Source: Promicromonospora soli (GTDB lineage Bacteria > Actinomycetota > Actinomycetes > Actinomycetales > Cellulomonadaceae). From it: a DNA stretch of 64,000 nt. The position numbers were made by a program, and so were the translations under genes. The stretch spans positions 128,986-192,985 of the forward strand of contig NZ_BNAS01000004.1 in assembly GCF_014653785.1 (NCBI RefSeq), written 5' to 3'. The notes beneath the pieces are model-generated. The model was not told where the DNA came from and ran no database searches. It worked only from the letters and a program-made list of their open reading frames with translations. Shown piece after piece: positions 52,767 to 61,002 of the stretch. How positions within the stretch are numbered: position 1 is the stretch's first letter; each line of letters opens with the position of its first letter.

Positions 52767-55073
52767 ATGTCGGTTTCGTCCGCAACTGAGTTCCGGGAGC
52801 TGCACGCCCACGGCCCCGCGTCCCTCACGGAGAGTCTCACCTCGCTGTTCCATACGGAGGCCTGGCCCGGCGCGGACGGCGAGTCCGGCGTGGCGCGGCA
52901 GCTGCGCGAGATCGGCGTGGACGTCAGCGGCATCTGGGCCGCCTCACGCTGGAACATGGGCGACGACGGCGAGGCGCCGAACCGCCGCCACCCCGTGCCC
53001 GGCGACCCCCGTGGCCCCCAGACCGCCGCCGCGCTGACCGCCGTCGCCGCACAGCCGCGCGCCGCGGCCCTGCTCGGCGTCTACCTGTGGTCCCAGGCGA
53101 GCGACGCCCTGCAGTACACATTCCGGCACGGACGCATCATCGTCCCGCTGCGCGCCTTCGTCGAGACCTGGGCGACGTGCCGCGACAATGCCCCGGACGA
53201 CGTCTGCCGGGCCGAGGGCGACGCAGTGGCCGTGCTGCTGCGCACCCTCATCACCCAGATGCACACGTCGGCCGCCCGTAGCGCGGGCAGCCTCGAGCGG
53301 CTGGCCGACACCGCCGGGCGGGCCGGCGAGCGATGCGCCGAGCTGCTGCACGCTGCCCGGGCGATCCCGGACCCGACCTCGCCGTTCCGCCGCGTCCTGG
53401 TGCCACAGGCGGTGACCCGCATCCGGTACTTCCGCGCGCTGACCGAGGCCGCCCGTGCCGCGTCCGCTGCGATGGCCGGCGACCCGGCGCGGCTCGGCCC
53501 CGCGCTCGACGGCCTGCGCGCCGCCGAGACCGACCGGCACCTCAACTACATCCTGGCCAGCGAGCTGCGCTCCTACCGGATGCACCTGGCGGAGCTGCAC
53601 CGCAACCTCGACGCGACCTGGCTCACGCTCGACCGGCTCAGGACCATCTACATCTACCCGTTCGGGCTGCGGGACGTCAGCCCGGCCGCCGCGGTGGCGG
53701 CCATCCGGAGCATCGCCGACCGGGACGAGCGGCCCGAGCTGCTCGGCGTCCAGGCGTTCGCGGTCCGCGGCAGCCTCAAGATGGACGACGTCTGGGCCAG
53801 CGTCGACCGGGCCGCGCGCCCGTACGGCGGGGTGTCGCTGTCGATGCCGAACGTTCGCCTGGAGCAGCCCGACGGATCGCTCATCCAGGAGCTGTCCTGC
53901 GACGTGCGGTTCACCGAGTTCGGCAACCACTACGTCCGGTTCCGGTACTCGGCGCGCGACCAGTCGCCGCAACAGGTCCGCGACGCCCGGTTCCGCCTGT
54001 CCAACCTGCACGCCGACATCCGGGTGAAGTGGATAGCCCCCGACGGCTCGTCCGTCGACGTCGACCCTGGGGGCGCGCTGCCGCCGGAGCGGCTCTTCGA
54101 CCTCGCCGACCTGCTCCAGCGCGCCACCGCCGATCTGGTCCGCGAGGCGACCGAGATCGCCCAGGGGCGCGCGCACGTGGTCACGACCGTCTACGAGGCG
54201 AGCCGGGGGCGCGGCCCGGCCGCGCCCCCCGCCAAGCGCACGCCGGTCACCACGGGGGACGAGCTGCTGGCCGCGTTCGGCTCGCAGGTCCTGCTGCACC
54301 CGGTCTCCTACGGCACGGCCACGCTGTGCGACTGGACGCTGCGCCAGCGCAACCCTGTGCTGCTGGAGGGCGTGCGGCACCTGGGCGACGTCGTGGCGGT
54401 GGCCACCAACTCCACCACCGTCGCGCTGGTCGGCACGGCGCACTTCAAGATCTCCCAGTACGGCTCGCTCGCCGAGTTCGTCGCCAGCCTCAACGGGCTG
54501 TTCAGCGCCTGGAACGCAACCCTCGCCGACCACCTGCGGCTCGTCGCCACCATGCTGGCCGACCACGACGTGAACAACGGCGCCGACCTCGCAGACCGTA
54601 AGGAGCGGCTCACCCGCGAGCAGCTGCGCCTGCACGAGTTCGCCTCCGAGGTCCGCACCACGCTGACCACCATCACCTCCCCCACGTTTCTCGCCTCCGC
54701 CCTGGAGTCCCGGATGCTGAACCAGCTGCTGCAGGCGTCGCACTTCGAGCAGCAGGCTGCGGTGGTCCTCGAGCGGCTGCGAGAGCTCCTCCAGGAGCCC
54801 ATCGCCGCCCGGCTCGCCGCCCTCGAACGCCTGCACGGCGACCGCGAGCGGGCGGCGGAGGCCAAGCGCGAACGCTCCCGCCGTCGGCTGATGGACGGCA
54901 CGCTCTCCGCGATCACCGTGTTCGCCGGCGTCTACGCCCTGATCGGCACTGTCCAGGTGGCCATGGACGCCGGCCTGATCAACGGCGTCCAGGCGGTAGC
55001 GGCCACTGCCCTGGTCACCGTGGGCGCCCTGGTGACCGGCTGGACGGTCTTCACCTGGACCAGCCGCCGCTGA
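52767..55073 (+). CDS. Large membrane-anchored protein of unknown function
   Basis: 768 residues with no motif that places it in a family I know. The N-terminal 30 residues (FRELHAHGPASLTESLTSLF) are followed by a long helical region (about 90-330), then a beta-rich centre (LSMPNVRLEQPDGSLIQELSCDVRFTEFGNHYVRFRYS). Next is a hydrophobic mixed stretch (VLLEGVRHLGDVVAVATNSTTVALVGTAHFKI) and a charged coiled-coil (about 590-705). The C-terminus has two membrane helices (713-733 and 743-763) and the tail TWTSRR. The coiled-coil-plus-hairpin end recalls CorA-type proteins, but the GMN motif is absent. The large soluble part is cytoplasmic by the positive-inside rule. It is monocistronic with a strong leaderless promoter and followed by a dispersed palindrome. 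Confidence 0.85.
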   Translation: MSVSSATEFRELHAHGPASLTESLTSLFHTEAWPGADGESGVARQLREIGVDVSGIWAASRWNMGDDGEAPNRRHPVPGDPRGPQTAAALTAVAAQPRAAALLGVYLWSQASDALQYTFRHGRIIVPLRAFVETWATCRDNAPDDVCRAEGDAVAVLLRTLITQMHTSAARSAGSLERLADTAGRAGERCAELLHAARAIPDPTSPFRRVLVPQAVTRIRYFRALTEAARAASAAMAGDPARLGPALDGLRAAETDRHLNYILASELRSYRMHLAELHRNLDATWLTLDRLRTIYIYPFGLRDVSPAAAVAAIRSIADRDERPELLGVQAFAVRGSLKMDDVWASVDRAARPYGGVSLSMPNVRLEQPDGSLIQELSCDVRFTEFGNHYVRFRYSARDQSPQQVRDARFRLSNLHADIRVKWIAPDGSSVDVDPGGALPPERLFDLADLLQRATADLVREATEIAQGRAHVVTTVYEASRGRGPAAPPAKRTPVTTGDELLAAFGSQVLLHPVSYGTATLCDWTLRQRNPVLLEGVRHLGDVVAVATNSTTVALVGTAHFKISQYGSLAEFVASLNGLFSAWNATLADHLRLVATMLADHDVNNGADLADRKERLTREQLRLHEFASEVRTTLTTITSPTFLASALESRMLNQLLQASHFEQQAAVVLERLRELLQEPIAARLAALERLHGDRERAAEAKRERSRRRLMDGTLSAITVFAGVYALIGTVQVAMDAGLINGVQAVAATALVTVGALVTGWTVFTWTSRR

Positions 55074-55074
55074 C

Positions 55075-55145
55075 GGATGGTTGTGGGCGTGATCGTTGCG
55101 ACTATGCGCCCGTCTTAGGCGCAACGATCCCGCCCACAACCATCC
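55075..55145. repeat. Dispersed palindromic repeat, copy B (longest)
   Basis: Core arms 55080-55100 and 55120-55140 pair at 20 of 21 positions. GGATG (55075-55079) and CATCC (55141-55145) extend the stem to 26 bp. The 19-base centre ends CGTCTTAGG, like copy A. It starts 2 bases after the unknown gene and runs 44 bases into the convergent permease gene, supplying that gene's last codons and stop. Confidence 0.88.
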
Positions 55146-55992
55146 GCAGGGCACGACGGCGGAGCGCCGCCACCACCTGCGCCCCGATCACCACGACCAG
55201 CGCGGCCACGAACATCGCCGTACCGATCACGTTGGCCTGCGCCGGGATGCCGCGGGCCGCCGACACGTACACGAACTTCGGGAACGTGGTGAAGGAGCCG
55301 GAGTTGAAGTTGGTGATGATGAAGTCGTCGAAGCTCAGGCTGAACGCCAGCGCCGCAGCGGCCACGATCCCCGGCACGAGCAGCGGGAACGTCACCTTCC
55401 AGAACGCCTGCCAGGGCGAGGCGTACAGGTCGGCGGCGGCCTCCTCCAGGCGCGGGTCCATGGACTGGACGCGCGCCTTGACCGCGACGACCACGAACGA
55501 GATGTTGAACATGACGTGCGCGAGCACGACGGTCCAGAACCCGAGCTGCAGCTGGAGCGTGAGGAACTGCGACAGGAGGGCAGCGCCCAGCACGACCTCG
55601 GGGGTGGACATGGGCAGGAAGATCAGCACGTTGGCCAGTGCCCGCCCGCGGAACCGGTAGCGCACCAGGGCTATCGCGATGAGCGTCCCGAGCGTGGTGG
55701 CGAACAGCGTGGACAGCAGGCCCACCTGCAGCGAGTTCGCGAACGACTCGCACACCTGGGGCGCCCCGCAGGGGTTGCGCCAGTTGTCGAGCGTGAAGCC
55801 CTGCCACACGAGGTTCCGCCTGCCGCCGTCGTTGAACGAGTACAGGACGGTGTAGACGCTGGGCGCGAGCAGGAACACGAAGGCGAGCGCGCAGTAGACC
55901 GGGATCAGTGCGCCGGTCAGCCGGCGGCTGAGCGGTGCCGTCACCGGTCGGATCGCGGGTCGGGCCACAGGTCGGGTCACGGGTCGGGTCAC
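55102..55992 (-). CDS. potC: Spermidine/putrescine ABC transporter permease (PotC type)
   Basis: 296 residues from GTG 55992, which overlaps the potB stop (GTGA). About six membrane spans and the EAA loop EEAAADLYASPWQAFWKVTFPLLVPGI of polyamine permeases, with SFDDFIITNF typical of PotC. The N-terminus is a repeat of VTRP (five 12-base units). The C-terminal codons (RMVVGGIVAPKTGA) are encoded by the palindromic repeat, so the natural end has probably been replaced. Confidence 0.9.
   Translation of the reverse strand: MTRPVTRPVARPAIRPVTAPLSRRLTGALIPVYCALAFVFLLAPSVYTVLYSFNDGGRRNLVWQGFTLDNWRNPCGAPQVCESFANSLQVGLLSTLFATTLGTLIAIALVRYRFRGRALANVLIFLPMSTPEVVLGAALLSQFLTLQLQLGFWTVVLAHVMFNISFVVVAVKARVQSMDPRLEEAAADLYASPWQAFWKVTFPLLVPGIVAAAALAFSLSFDDFIITNFNSGSFTTFPKFVYVSAARGIPAQANVIGTAMFVAALVVVIGAQVVAALRRRALRMVVGGIVAPKTGA
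55933..55992 (-). repeat. 12-bp tandem repeat forming the N-terminus of potC
   Basis: Five units of the type GTGACCCGACCC read VTRP-VTRP-VARP-AIRP-VTAP. Each of the first three begins with a possible GTG start, so unit loss or gain would move the start without breaking the frame. Confidence 0.7.
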
Positions 55993-56879
55993 AGCAGGTC
56001 CTCCGTCCCGGTCCGGCGCACGTAGAGGCCCACGAGCACCGCGATGGCGACCATGAGCACCACCGACAGCGACGCGGCGGTCGGGTAGTCGAGCAGCCGG
56101 AAGAACCTCGTGTCGATGACCTGGCCGATCATGGCCGTGTTGGTCGAGTTCCCCAATAGCGAGGCGGACACGTAGTCGCCGGCCGCCGGGATGAACGTGA
56201 GCAGCGTCCCCGAGACCACACCCGGCATGGACAGCGGCAGCGTGACCGTGCGGAACGTCGTCCACGGCCCGGCGTACAGGTCGCCGCCCGCCTCCACCAG
56301 GCGCGGGTCGAGACGCTCCAGCGACGCGTAGATCGGCAGCGCCATGAACGGCACGAAGTTGTGCGTGAGGGAGACGACCACGGCGAACGACGTCGCCGTC
56401 AGCCGGCCGTCCGGCGGCAGCACGTGCAGCCAGTGCAGGGCCTGGACGACGTACCCGTCGTCGGCCAGGATCTGCTTCCACGCGATAGTGCGCAGCACGA
56501 ACGACGTGAAGAACGGCGCCACGACCAGCACGAGCAGCATGCCCTGCAGGAGCGGCCTGCCCCGGCAGCGCACGGCGACCAGGTAGGCGATCGGGTAGCC
56601 CACGGCGAGCGCCCCGGCCGTGGCCAGCAGTGCGAACCAGAAGGAGCGCAGCAGCTGCGGCCAGAACTCCGCGAGCGCCGTGGCGTAGTTCTGCCACTGG
56701 AGGGCCGGCATGAACTGGCCGACGTCGCCCCCGGGTACCGGCACGTAGAGGGACGTCGCCAGGAGCGCGAACACCGGGATCACGAAGAACGCGACCAGGT
56801 AGAGCGTGCCCGGGAGCATGAGGCCGACGCCGGCGGCGCCCGCGCGCCGGGCCGCGACGTCCTCAGCCGCCGTGGTCAC
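55989..56879 (-). CDS. potB: Spermidine/putrescine ABC transporter permease (PotB type)
   Basis: 296 residues, about six membrane spans, beginning MTTAAEDVAARRAGAAGVGLMLPGTLYLVAFFVIPVFALL. It has the PotB-like periplasmic segment and EAA loop EAGGDLYAGPWTTFRTVTLPLSMPGVVSGTL. The ATG overlaps the potA stop (ATGA) and the stop overlaps potC, so the three genes are translationally chained. An incomplete tail (YVRRTGTEDLL) is normal. Confidence 0.92.
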   Translation of the reverse strand: MTTAAEDVAARRAGAAGVGLMLPGTLYLVAFFVIPVFALLATSLYVPVPGGDVGQFMPALQWQNYATALAEFWPQLLRSFWFALLATAGALAVGYPIAYLVAVRCRGRPLLQGMLLVLVVAPFFTSFVLRTIAWKQILADDGYVVQALHWLHVLPPDGRLTATSFAVVVSLTHNFVPFMALPIYASLERLDPRLVEAGGDLYAGPWTTFRTVTLPLSMPGVVSGTLLTFIPAAGDYVSASLLGNSTNTAMIGQVIDTRFFRLLDYPTAASLSVVLMVAIAVLVGLYVRRTGTEDLL

Positions 56880-58036
56880 TGGCCGCTCCCGGCGGGCTCC
56901 CCGGCCAGGCCGAACGTGCGGTCCACGTCCCAGGCGAGGCGCACGGCGTCGCCCACGCGCACCGTGGGCGCGCCCGACGAGTTCTGCGCGAAGACGTCGT
57001 GCAGACCCAGGTCACCGAGGTCCACCTGGTACTGCGTGGAGACGCCGGTGAACGACACGTCGGTCACCTTGCCCGGCCCCAGCACGTTGCTGCCCGGCGT
57101 CGGCTCGCCGCCGTTCAGGAGTATCCGCACCTTCTCGGGGCGGACGCCGAGCTGCACGACGGCGCCGGTCTCGACCGGCGGGTCCTGAGCCTGTCGAAGG
57201 GCGACCCCCGAAACGCCCGTCGAGACCCGCCCCGCCGGCACCTGGAGCCGGGTCCCCGCGACGTCGACGCCGAGCACCTCACCCGTGTCCAGCACCGTGC
57301 CGGTCACCAGGTTGGAGCGCCCCAGGAAGTTCGCCACGAAGGCCGTGCTGGGCAGCTCGTACAGCTCGGCGGGCGGGCCCATCTGCTCCACGCGGCCCTC
57401 GTTCATGACGGCGACGGTGTCGGCCATCGTCATGGCCTCCTCCTGGTCGTGGGTCACGTGCACGAACGTGATGCCTGCCTCCGCCTGGATGCGCTTGAGC
57501 TCGAGCTGCATCTCGCGCCGCAGGGCGAGGTCGAGCGCGCCGAGCGGTTCGTCCAGGAGCAGCACGGACGGGCTGTTCACCAGCGCGCGGGCCAGGGCGA
57601 CGCGCTGCTGCTGGCCGCCGGAGAGCTGGTTCGGCCGCCGGTCGGCGAGGTGCCCGAGCTGCACGGTCTCGAGCCCGGCCCGGGCCTTGGCCCGCGCGTC
57701 GGGCACACGCTTGCGCCGCAGCCCGAACGTGACGTTGTCCAGGACCGTCATGTGCGGGAACAGAGCGTAGGACTGGAAGACGGTGTTGACCGGGCGGCGG
57801 AACGCCGCGGTGCCGGTGACGTCCCGGCCGCCGATGGAGATGGTGCCCGACGTCGGCTGCTCCAGCCCGGCGACCATGCGCAGGGTGGTGGTCTTTCCGC
57901 AGCCGGACGGGCCGAGCAGCGCGAAGAAGGAGCCCTCGGGGACGGTCAGGTCGAGGGACTCGACGGCGGTGAAGGCCCCGAACTCCTTGCGCACGCCCCA
58001 CAGCTCGAGGCTCTCCGTCGTCTGGGGTGCGCTCAT
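56876..58036 (-). CDS. potA: Spermidine/putrescine ABC transporter ATP-binding protein (PotA type)
   Basis: 386 residues. Walker A GPSGCGKTT at 42-50, QSYALFPHMTVLDNV, signature [24 protein letters not shown] and H-loop VTHDQEEAMTMAD. The C-terminal TOBE-type regulatory domain (about 240-380) binds substrate signals. Within that domain RQAQDPPVETG is encoded by a short widespread repeat (57181-57203) that looks inserted. Couples with potB by four-base overlap; follows potD by 52 bases. Confidence 0.94.
   Translation of the reverse strand: MSAPQTTESLELWGVRKEFGAFTAVESLDLTVPEGSFFALLGPSGCGKTTTLRMVAGLEQPTSGTISIGGRDVTGTAAFRRPVNTVFQSYALFPHMTVLDNVTFGLRRKRVPDARAKARAGLETVQLGHLADRRPNQLSGGQQQRVALARALVNSPSVLLLDEPLGALDLALRREMQLELKRIQAEAGITFVHVTHDQEEAMTMADTVAVMNEGRVEQMGPPAELYELPSTAFVANFLGRSNLVTGTVLDTGEVLGVDVAGTRLQVPAGRVSTGVSGVALRQAQDPPVETGAVVQLGVRPEKVRILLNGGEPTPGSNVLGPGKVTDVSFTGVSTQYQVDLGDLGLHDVFAQNSSGAPTVRVGDAVRLAWDVDRTFGLAGEPAGSGQ
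57181..57203. repeat. Short dispersed actinobacterial repeat inside potA
   Basis: GGTCCTGAGCCTGTCGAAGG, a sequence type I recognise as recurring in many high-GC actinobacterial genomes (often read LSKG or RQAQ). Here it is in frame within a surface loop of the PotA regulatory domain. Only one copy in this window. Confidence 0.5.
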
Positions 58037-58088
58037 CTCGGGGCCCCCGCGAGGTCGCGAGCGCAGCGAGGGACGTCGTGGGGTGGAT

Positions 58089-59327
58089 TCATGCGCCGAT
58101 GACCTCGAGGTACTGGCCGTTGTACTTGGTCTCCTCGGCCGGGGTGAGCGTGCGGAACACGTGCACCTTCGACAGCGTCTCCTCGTCGGGGAAGATGTTG
58201 GTGTCGGCGGCGAGCTCCGGGTCGGACTTCGACATCGCCTCCCGGGCGCCCTCCACGGGCGTCACGTAGTTGACCCACGCCGCCACCTCGGCGGCGACCT
58301 CGGGCTCGTAGTAGTAGTTCATGAGCGTCTCGGCGTTCTTCTTGTGCGTGGCGCCGACCGGGATCAGCAGCTCGTCGCTCCAGAGCGTGCCGCCGGCCTC
58401 GGGGACCACGAAGTCGAAGCGGTTGTCGGCCTCGTAGTTGAGCGCCGTGATGTCGCCCGACCAGCCGATGCAGGCCCAGCAGTCGCCCGACACCAGGTCC
58501 TGCGTGTACGAGTTGCCCTTGACCTGGCGGATGTGGCCGGAGGTGATCTTCTCGCGCAGGAGCTCGATCGCGGCGTCGTACTCCGCGTCGCCCCAGTCGC
58601 CCGCGGGGTCCACGCCCTGCGAGAGCATGATCAGCCCGATCGTGTCGTGCATCTCGGACAGCACCTCGACCTTGCCGGCCAGCTCCGGCTTCCAGAGGTC
58701 GTCGAGGCTCTGCATCCCGCCGGGCACCCGCGCCTTGTCCCAGGCGAGGCCGCCGAAGCCCGACTGCCAGGTCAGGGCGTGCTTGCGGCCCGGGTCGTAG
58801 TCGACGTCCCGGAGCGTGGACACCAGGTTGGCCGCGTTGGGGATGTTGGCGAGGTCCAGCTCCTGGGCGTAGCCGAGGCGGATCAGCCGGCCGGCCATCC
58901 AGTCGCTCGGCGTCACGAGGTCGTACCCGATGTCGTCACCGTTGGCGAGCTGCCCCGACACCTTGCCGTAGAACGTGTCGTTGTCCTCGATGTCCTCCAG
59001 GTACTCGACCTCGATGCCCGTCTGCTCGGTGAAGGCGTTCAGGGTCGGGTACTCGGTGCCCGCGTCGTTCTGGTCCAGGTACAGGGTCCAGTTGGCCCAG
59101 CGGACCAGCTTCTCGGCGTCGGACACGTCGGTGGCGGGGCTCGGCGCGGCGCTGGAGGACGCGCCGGGCGCGCCCCCGGTGCCGCAGGCGGCGAGCACCG
59201 CGGCGGTGCCCGCCACCCCCGCGCCCACCGACAGGAACTGGCGGCGGGACAGAGCCGTAGCCCTGGCCTGCTGGATCAGGGCGCGGACCATCGGGTCTGC
59301 CGGGGGACGGCGTCGGGAGTTGTTCAC
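58089..59327 (-). CDS. potD: Spermidine/putrescine-binding lipoprotein (PotD/PotF type), Tat-exported
   Basis: 412 residues. The twin-arginine signal SRRQFLSVGAGVAG is followed by lipobox LAAC, so it is folded before export and lipidated. The mature part has the PotD start LVRWANWTLYLDQND, the YEFLEDIEDNDTFYGKV-type acidic ligand region, and GYDLVTPSDWMAGRLI and WSGDITALNYEADNRF. Acidic and aromatic residues that bind polyamine amines are conserved in type. Lies between the dehydrogenase gene (60 bases upstream) and potA. Confidence 0.92.
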   Translation of the reverse strand: MNNSRRRPPADPMVRALIQQARATALSRRQFLSVGAGVAGTAAVLAACGTGGAPGASSSAAPSPATDVSDAEKLVRWANWTLYLDQNDAGTEYPTLNAFTEQTGIEVEYLEDIEDNDTFYGKVSGQLANGDDIGYDLVTPSDWMAGRLIRLGYAQELDLANIPNAANLVSTLRDVDYDPGRKHALTWQSGFGGLAWDKARVPGGMQSLDDLWKPELAGKVEVLSEMHDTIGLIMLSQGVDPAGDWGDAEYDAAIELLREKITSGHIRQVKGNSYTQDLVSGDCWACIGWSGDITALNYEADNRFDFVVPEAGGTLWSDELLIPVGATHKKNAETLMNYYYEPEVAAEVAAWVNYVTPVEGAREAMSKSDPELAADTNIFPDEETLSKVHVFRTLTPAEETKYNGQYLEVIGA

Positions 59328-59387
59328 TGGTGCTCCTCGGAGGTCGCTGGGTTGCTCAGGGCCGGCTCATGGCCGGTTCGTGGCTGC

Positions 59388-60836
59388 TCAGAACGCGCTC
59401 ATCACGTGCTTGATGCGGGTGTAGTCCTCGAACCCGTACATCGACAGGTCCTTGCCGTACCCGGAGTGCTTGAAGCCGCCGTGCGGCATCTCCGCGACGA
59501 ACGGGATGTGCGTGTTGATCCACACGCAGCCGAAGTCCAGGGCGCGGGACACCCGCATCGCCGTGCCGTGGTCGGACGTCCAGACCGAGCTCGCCAGGCC
59601 GTAGGCGACGTCGTTCGCCTTGGCGATCGCGTCGGCCTCGTCGGAGAACGTCTGGACCGTGATGACCGGGCCGAAGATCTCGGTCTGCACCGCCTCGTCG
59701 TCCTGCTCCAGGCCCGCCACGACGGTGGGCTCGTGGAAGTAGCCGGCGGTCCCCACCCGGTTTCCGCCCGCCACCACCCGCGCGTGCGCCGGCAGGCGCT
59801 CCAGGAAACCGAGCACGCGGTCGAGCTGGTTCGCGTTGTTGACCGGCCCGAAGTCGACGGCCTCGTCGTCGGGCAGGCCCGTCCTCATCGCCTGGGCCTG
59901 CTCGGCGAGGGCCGCGGTGAAGTCCGCGGCGACCGACTCGTGCACCAGCACGCGCGACGCCGCGGTGCAGTCCTGCCCGGCGTTGTAGAAGCCCGCGCCG
60001 GCGATGCCCTCGGCGGCGGCCGCGATGTCGGCGTCGCCGAACACGACCACAGGTGCCTTGCCGCCCAGCTCGAGGTGCACGCGCTTGACATCGGACGACG
60101 CCGCCCGCGCGACCTCCATGCCCGCGCGGACCGACCCCGTGATGGCGACCATGTCGGGGCGCGCGTGCGAGACCAGCGCCCGGCCGGTCTCGCGGTCGCC
60201 GCAGATCACGTTGAAGACGCCGGCCGGCACGTGCTCGTTCACGATCTCGGCCAGCAGCAGCGTGGACACCGGGGTGGTGTCCGACGGCTTGAGGACGATC
60301 GTGTTGCCCGCGGCCAGGGCCGGGGCGATCTTCCACACCGCCATCATCAGCGGGTAGTTCCACGGCGTCACCTGCCCCACGACGCCCACCGGCTCGCGGC
60401 GGATCCACGAGGTGTGCCCCTCCAGGTACTCCCCGGCCGCCGCGCCCTCCAGGATCCGGGCCGCGCCCGCGAAGAAGCGGAACTGGTCGGCGCACGGCGG
60501 CACCTCGTCGACGGCGGTGAGGTGCAGCGGCTTGCCGGTGTTGCGGCTCTCCGCGCTCACGAGCTCGGCCGCGCGCGCCTCGATCGTGTCGGCGATCTTG
60601 AGGAGGGCCAGCTGCCGTTCTGCGGGCGTGGTGTTCCGCCACTGCGCGAACGCCTGGTCCGCCGCCGCGTAGGCGGCGGACACGTCCTGCTCGCCGCTGT
60701 TCGGCGCGGTCGCGTAGCCCTCTCCCGTGCTCGGGTCCACGACGGTGAGCGTGCGGCCGTCGGCCGCGGCGGTCCGTCTGCCGCCCACCAGGTTGAGCAG
60801 CTCGGTCTCGGTTTCCGTGCCGGTCTCGGTACCCAC
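59388..60836 (-). CDS. Gamma-aminobutyraldehyde dehydrogenase-like aldehyde dehydrogenase
   Basis: 482 residues from GTG 60836 with GAGGAGG upstream. The N-terminal GTETGTETETE is a repeat, then LLNLVGGRRTAAADG. Cofactor motif TPWNYPLMMAVWKIAPALAAGN, base Glu in LELGGKAPVVVFGDADI, catalytic Cys in NAGQDCTAASR and the C-terminal MPHGGFKHSGYGKDLS (PatD/PuuC/betaine-aldehyde branch). First gene of the potDABC operon, so it probably oxidises the aldehyde from imported putrescine to GABA. Confidence 0.88.
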   Translation of the reverse strand: MGTETGTETETELLNLVGGRRTAAADGRTLTVVDPSTGEGYATAPNSGEQDVSAAYAAADQAFAQWRNTTPAERQLALLKIADTIEARAAELVSAESRNTGKPLHLTAVDEVPPCADQFRFFAGAARILEGAAAGEYLEGHTSWIRREPVGVVGQVTPWNYPLMMAVWKIAPALAAGNTIVLKPSDTTPVSTLLLAEIVNEHVPAGVFNVICGDRETGRALVSHARPDMVAITGSVRAGMEVARAASSDVKRVHLELGGKAPVVVFGDADIAAAAEGIAGAGFYNAGQDCTAASRVLVHESVAADFTAALAEQAQAMRTGLPDDEAVDFGPVNNANQLDRVLGFLERLPAHARVVAGGNRVGTAGYFHEPTVVAGLEQDDEAVQTEIFGPVITVQTFSDEADAIAKANDVAYGLASSVWTSDHGTAMRVSRALDFGCVWINTHIPFVAEMPHGGFKHSGYGKDLSMYGFEDYTRIKHVMSAF

Positions 60837-60896
60837 CGGTCCTCCTCGGTCTCGACGTGGTCAGGACGGTAGGGGACCGAGGTGCGCTCCACCAAG

Positions 60897-60933
60897 GAAT
60901 CCGTGTTACTCGGCGGTAAATTGTTACGGATTC
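60897..60933. promoter_or_regulatory. Candidate Lrp/AsnC operator between the dehydrogenase and lrp genes
   Basis: GAATCCGT (60897-60904) and ACGGATTC (60926-60933) are perfect inverted repeats around an AT-rich core containing GTAAATTGTTAC. Located in the 166-base divergent gap. On the plus strand TTGCGT (60967-60972) and CAACAT (60991-60996), six bases before the lrp ATG, form a possible promoter. Confidence 0.55.
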
Positions 60934-61002
60934 AGTGGATCCGAGCGCATCTCACAACGGATCTGCTTGCGTTCGGCACCCTCGCATGGTCAACATTCAG
61001 CC

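Noticed and set aside
52767..55073. CorA magnesium channel assignment for the unknown protein
   Set aside because: The two-helix C-terminus is similar in layout, but the GMN motif is absent and the protein is far longer than CorA.
52944..55154. 736-codon open frame antisense to the unknown 768-residue gene
   Set aside because: The plus strand has the promoter, start and membrane-protein features; the antisense product is Gly/Arg/Val-rich without hydrophobic logic.
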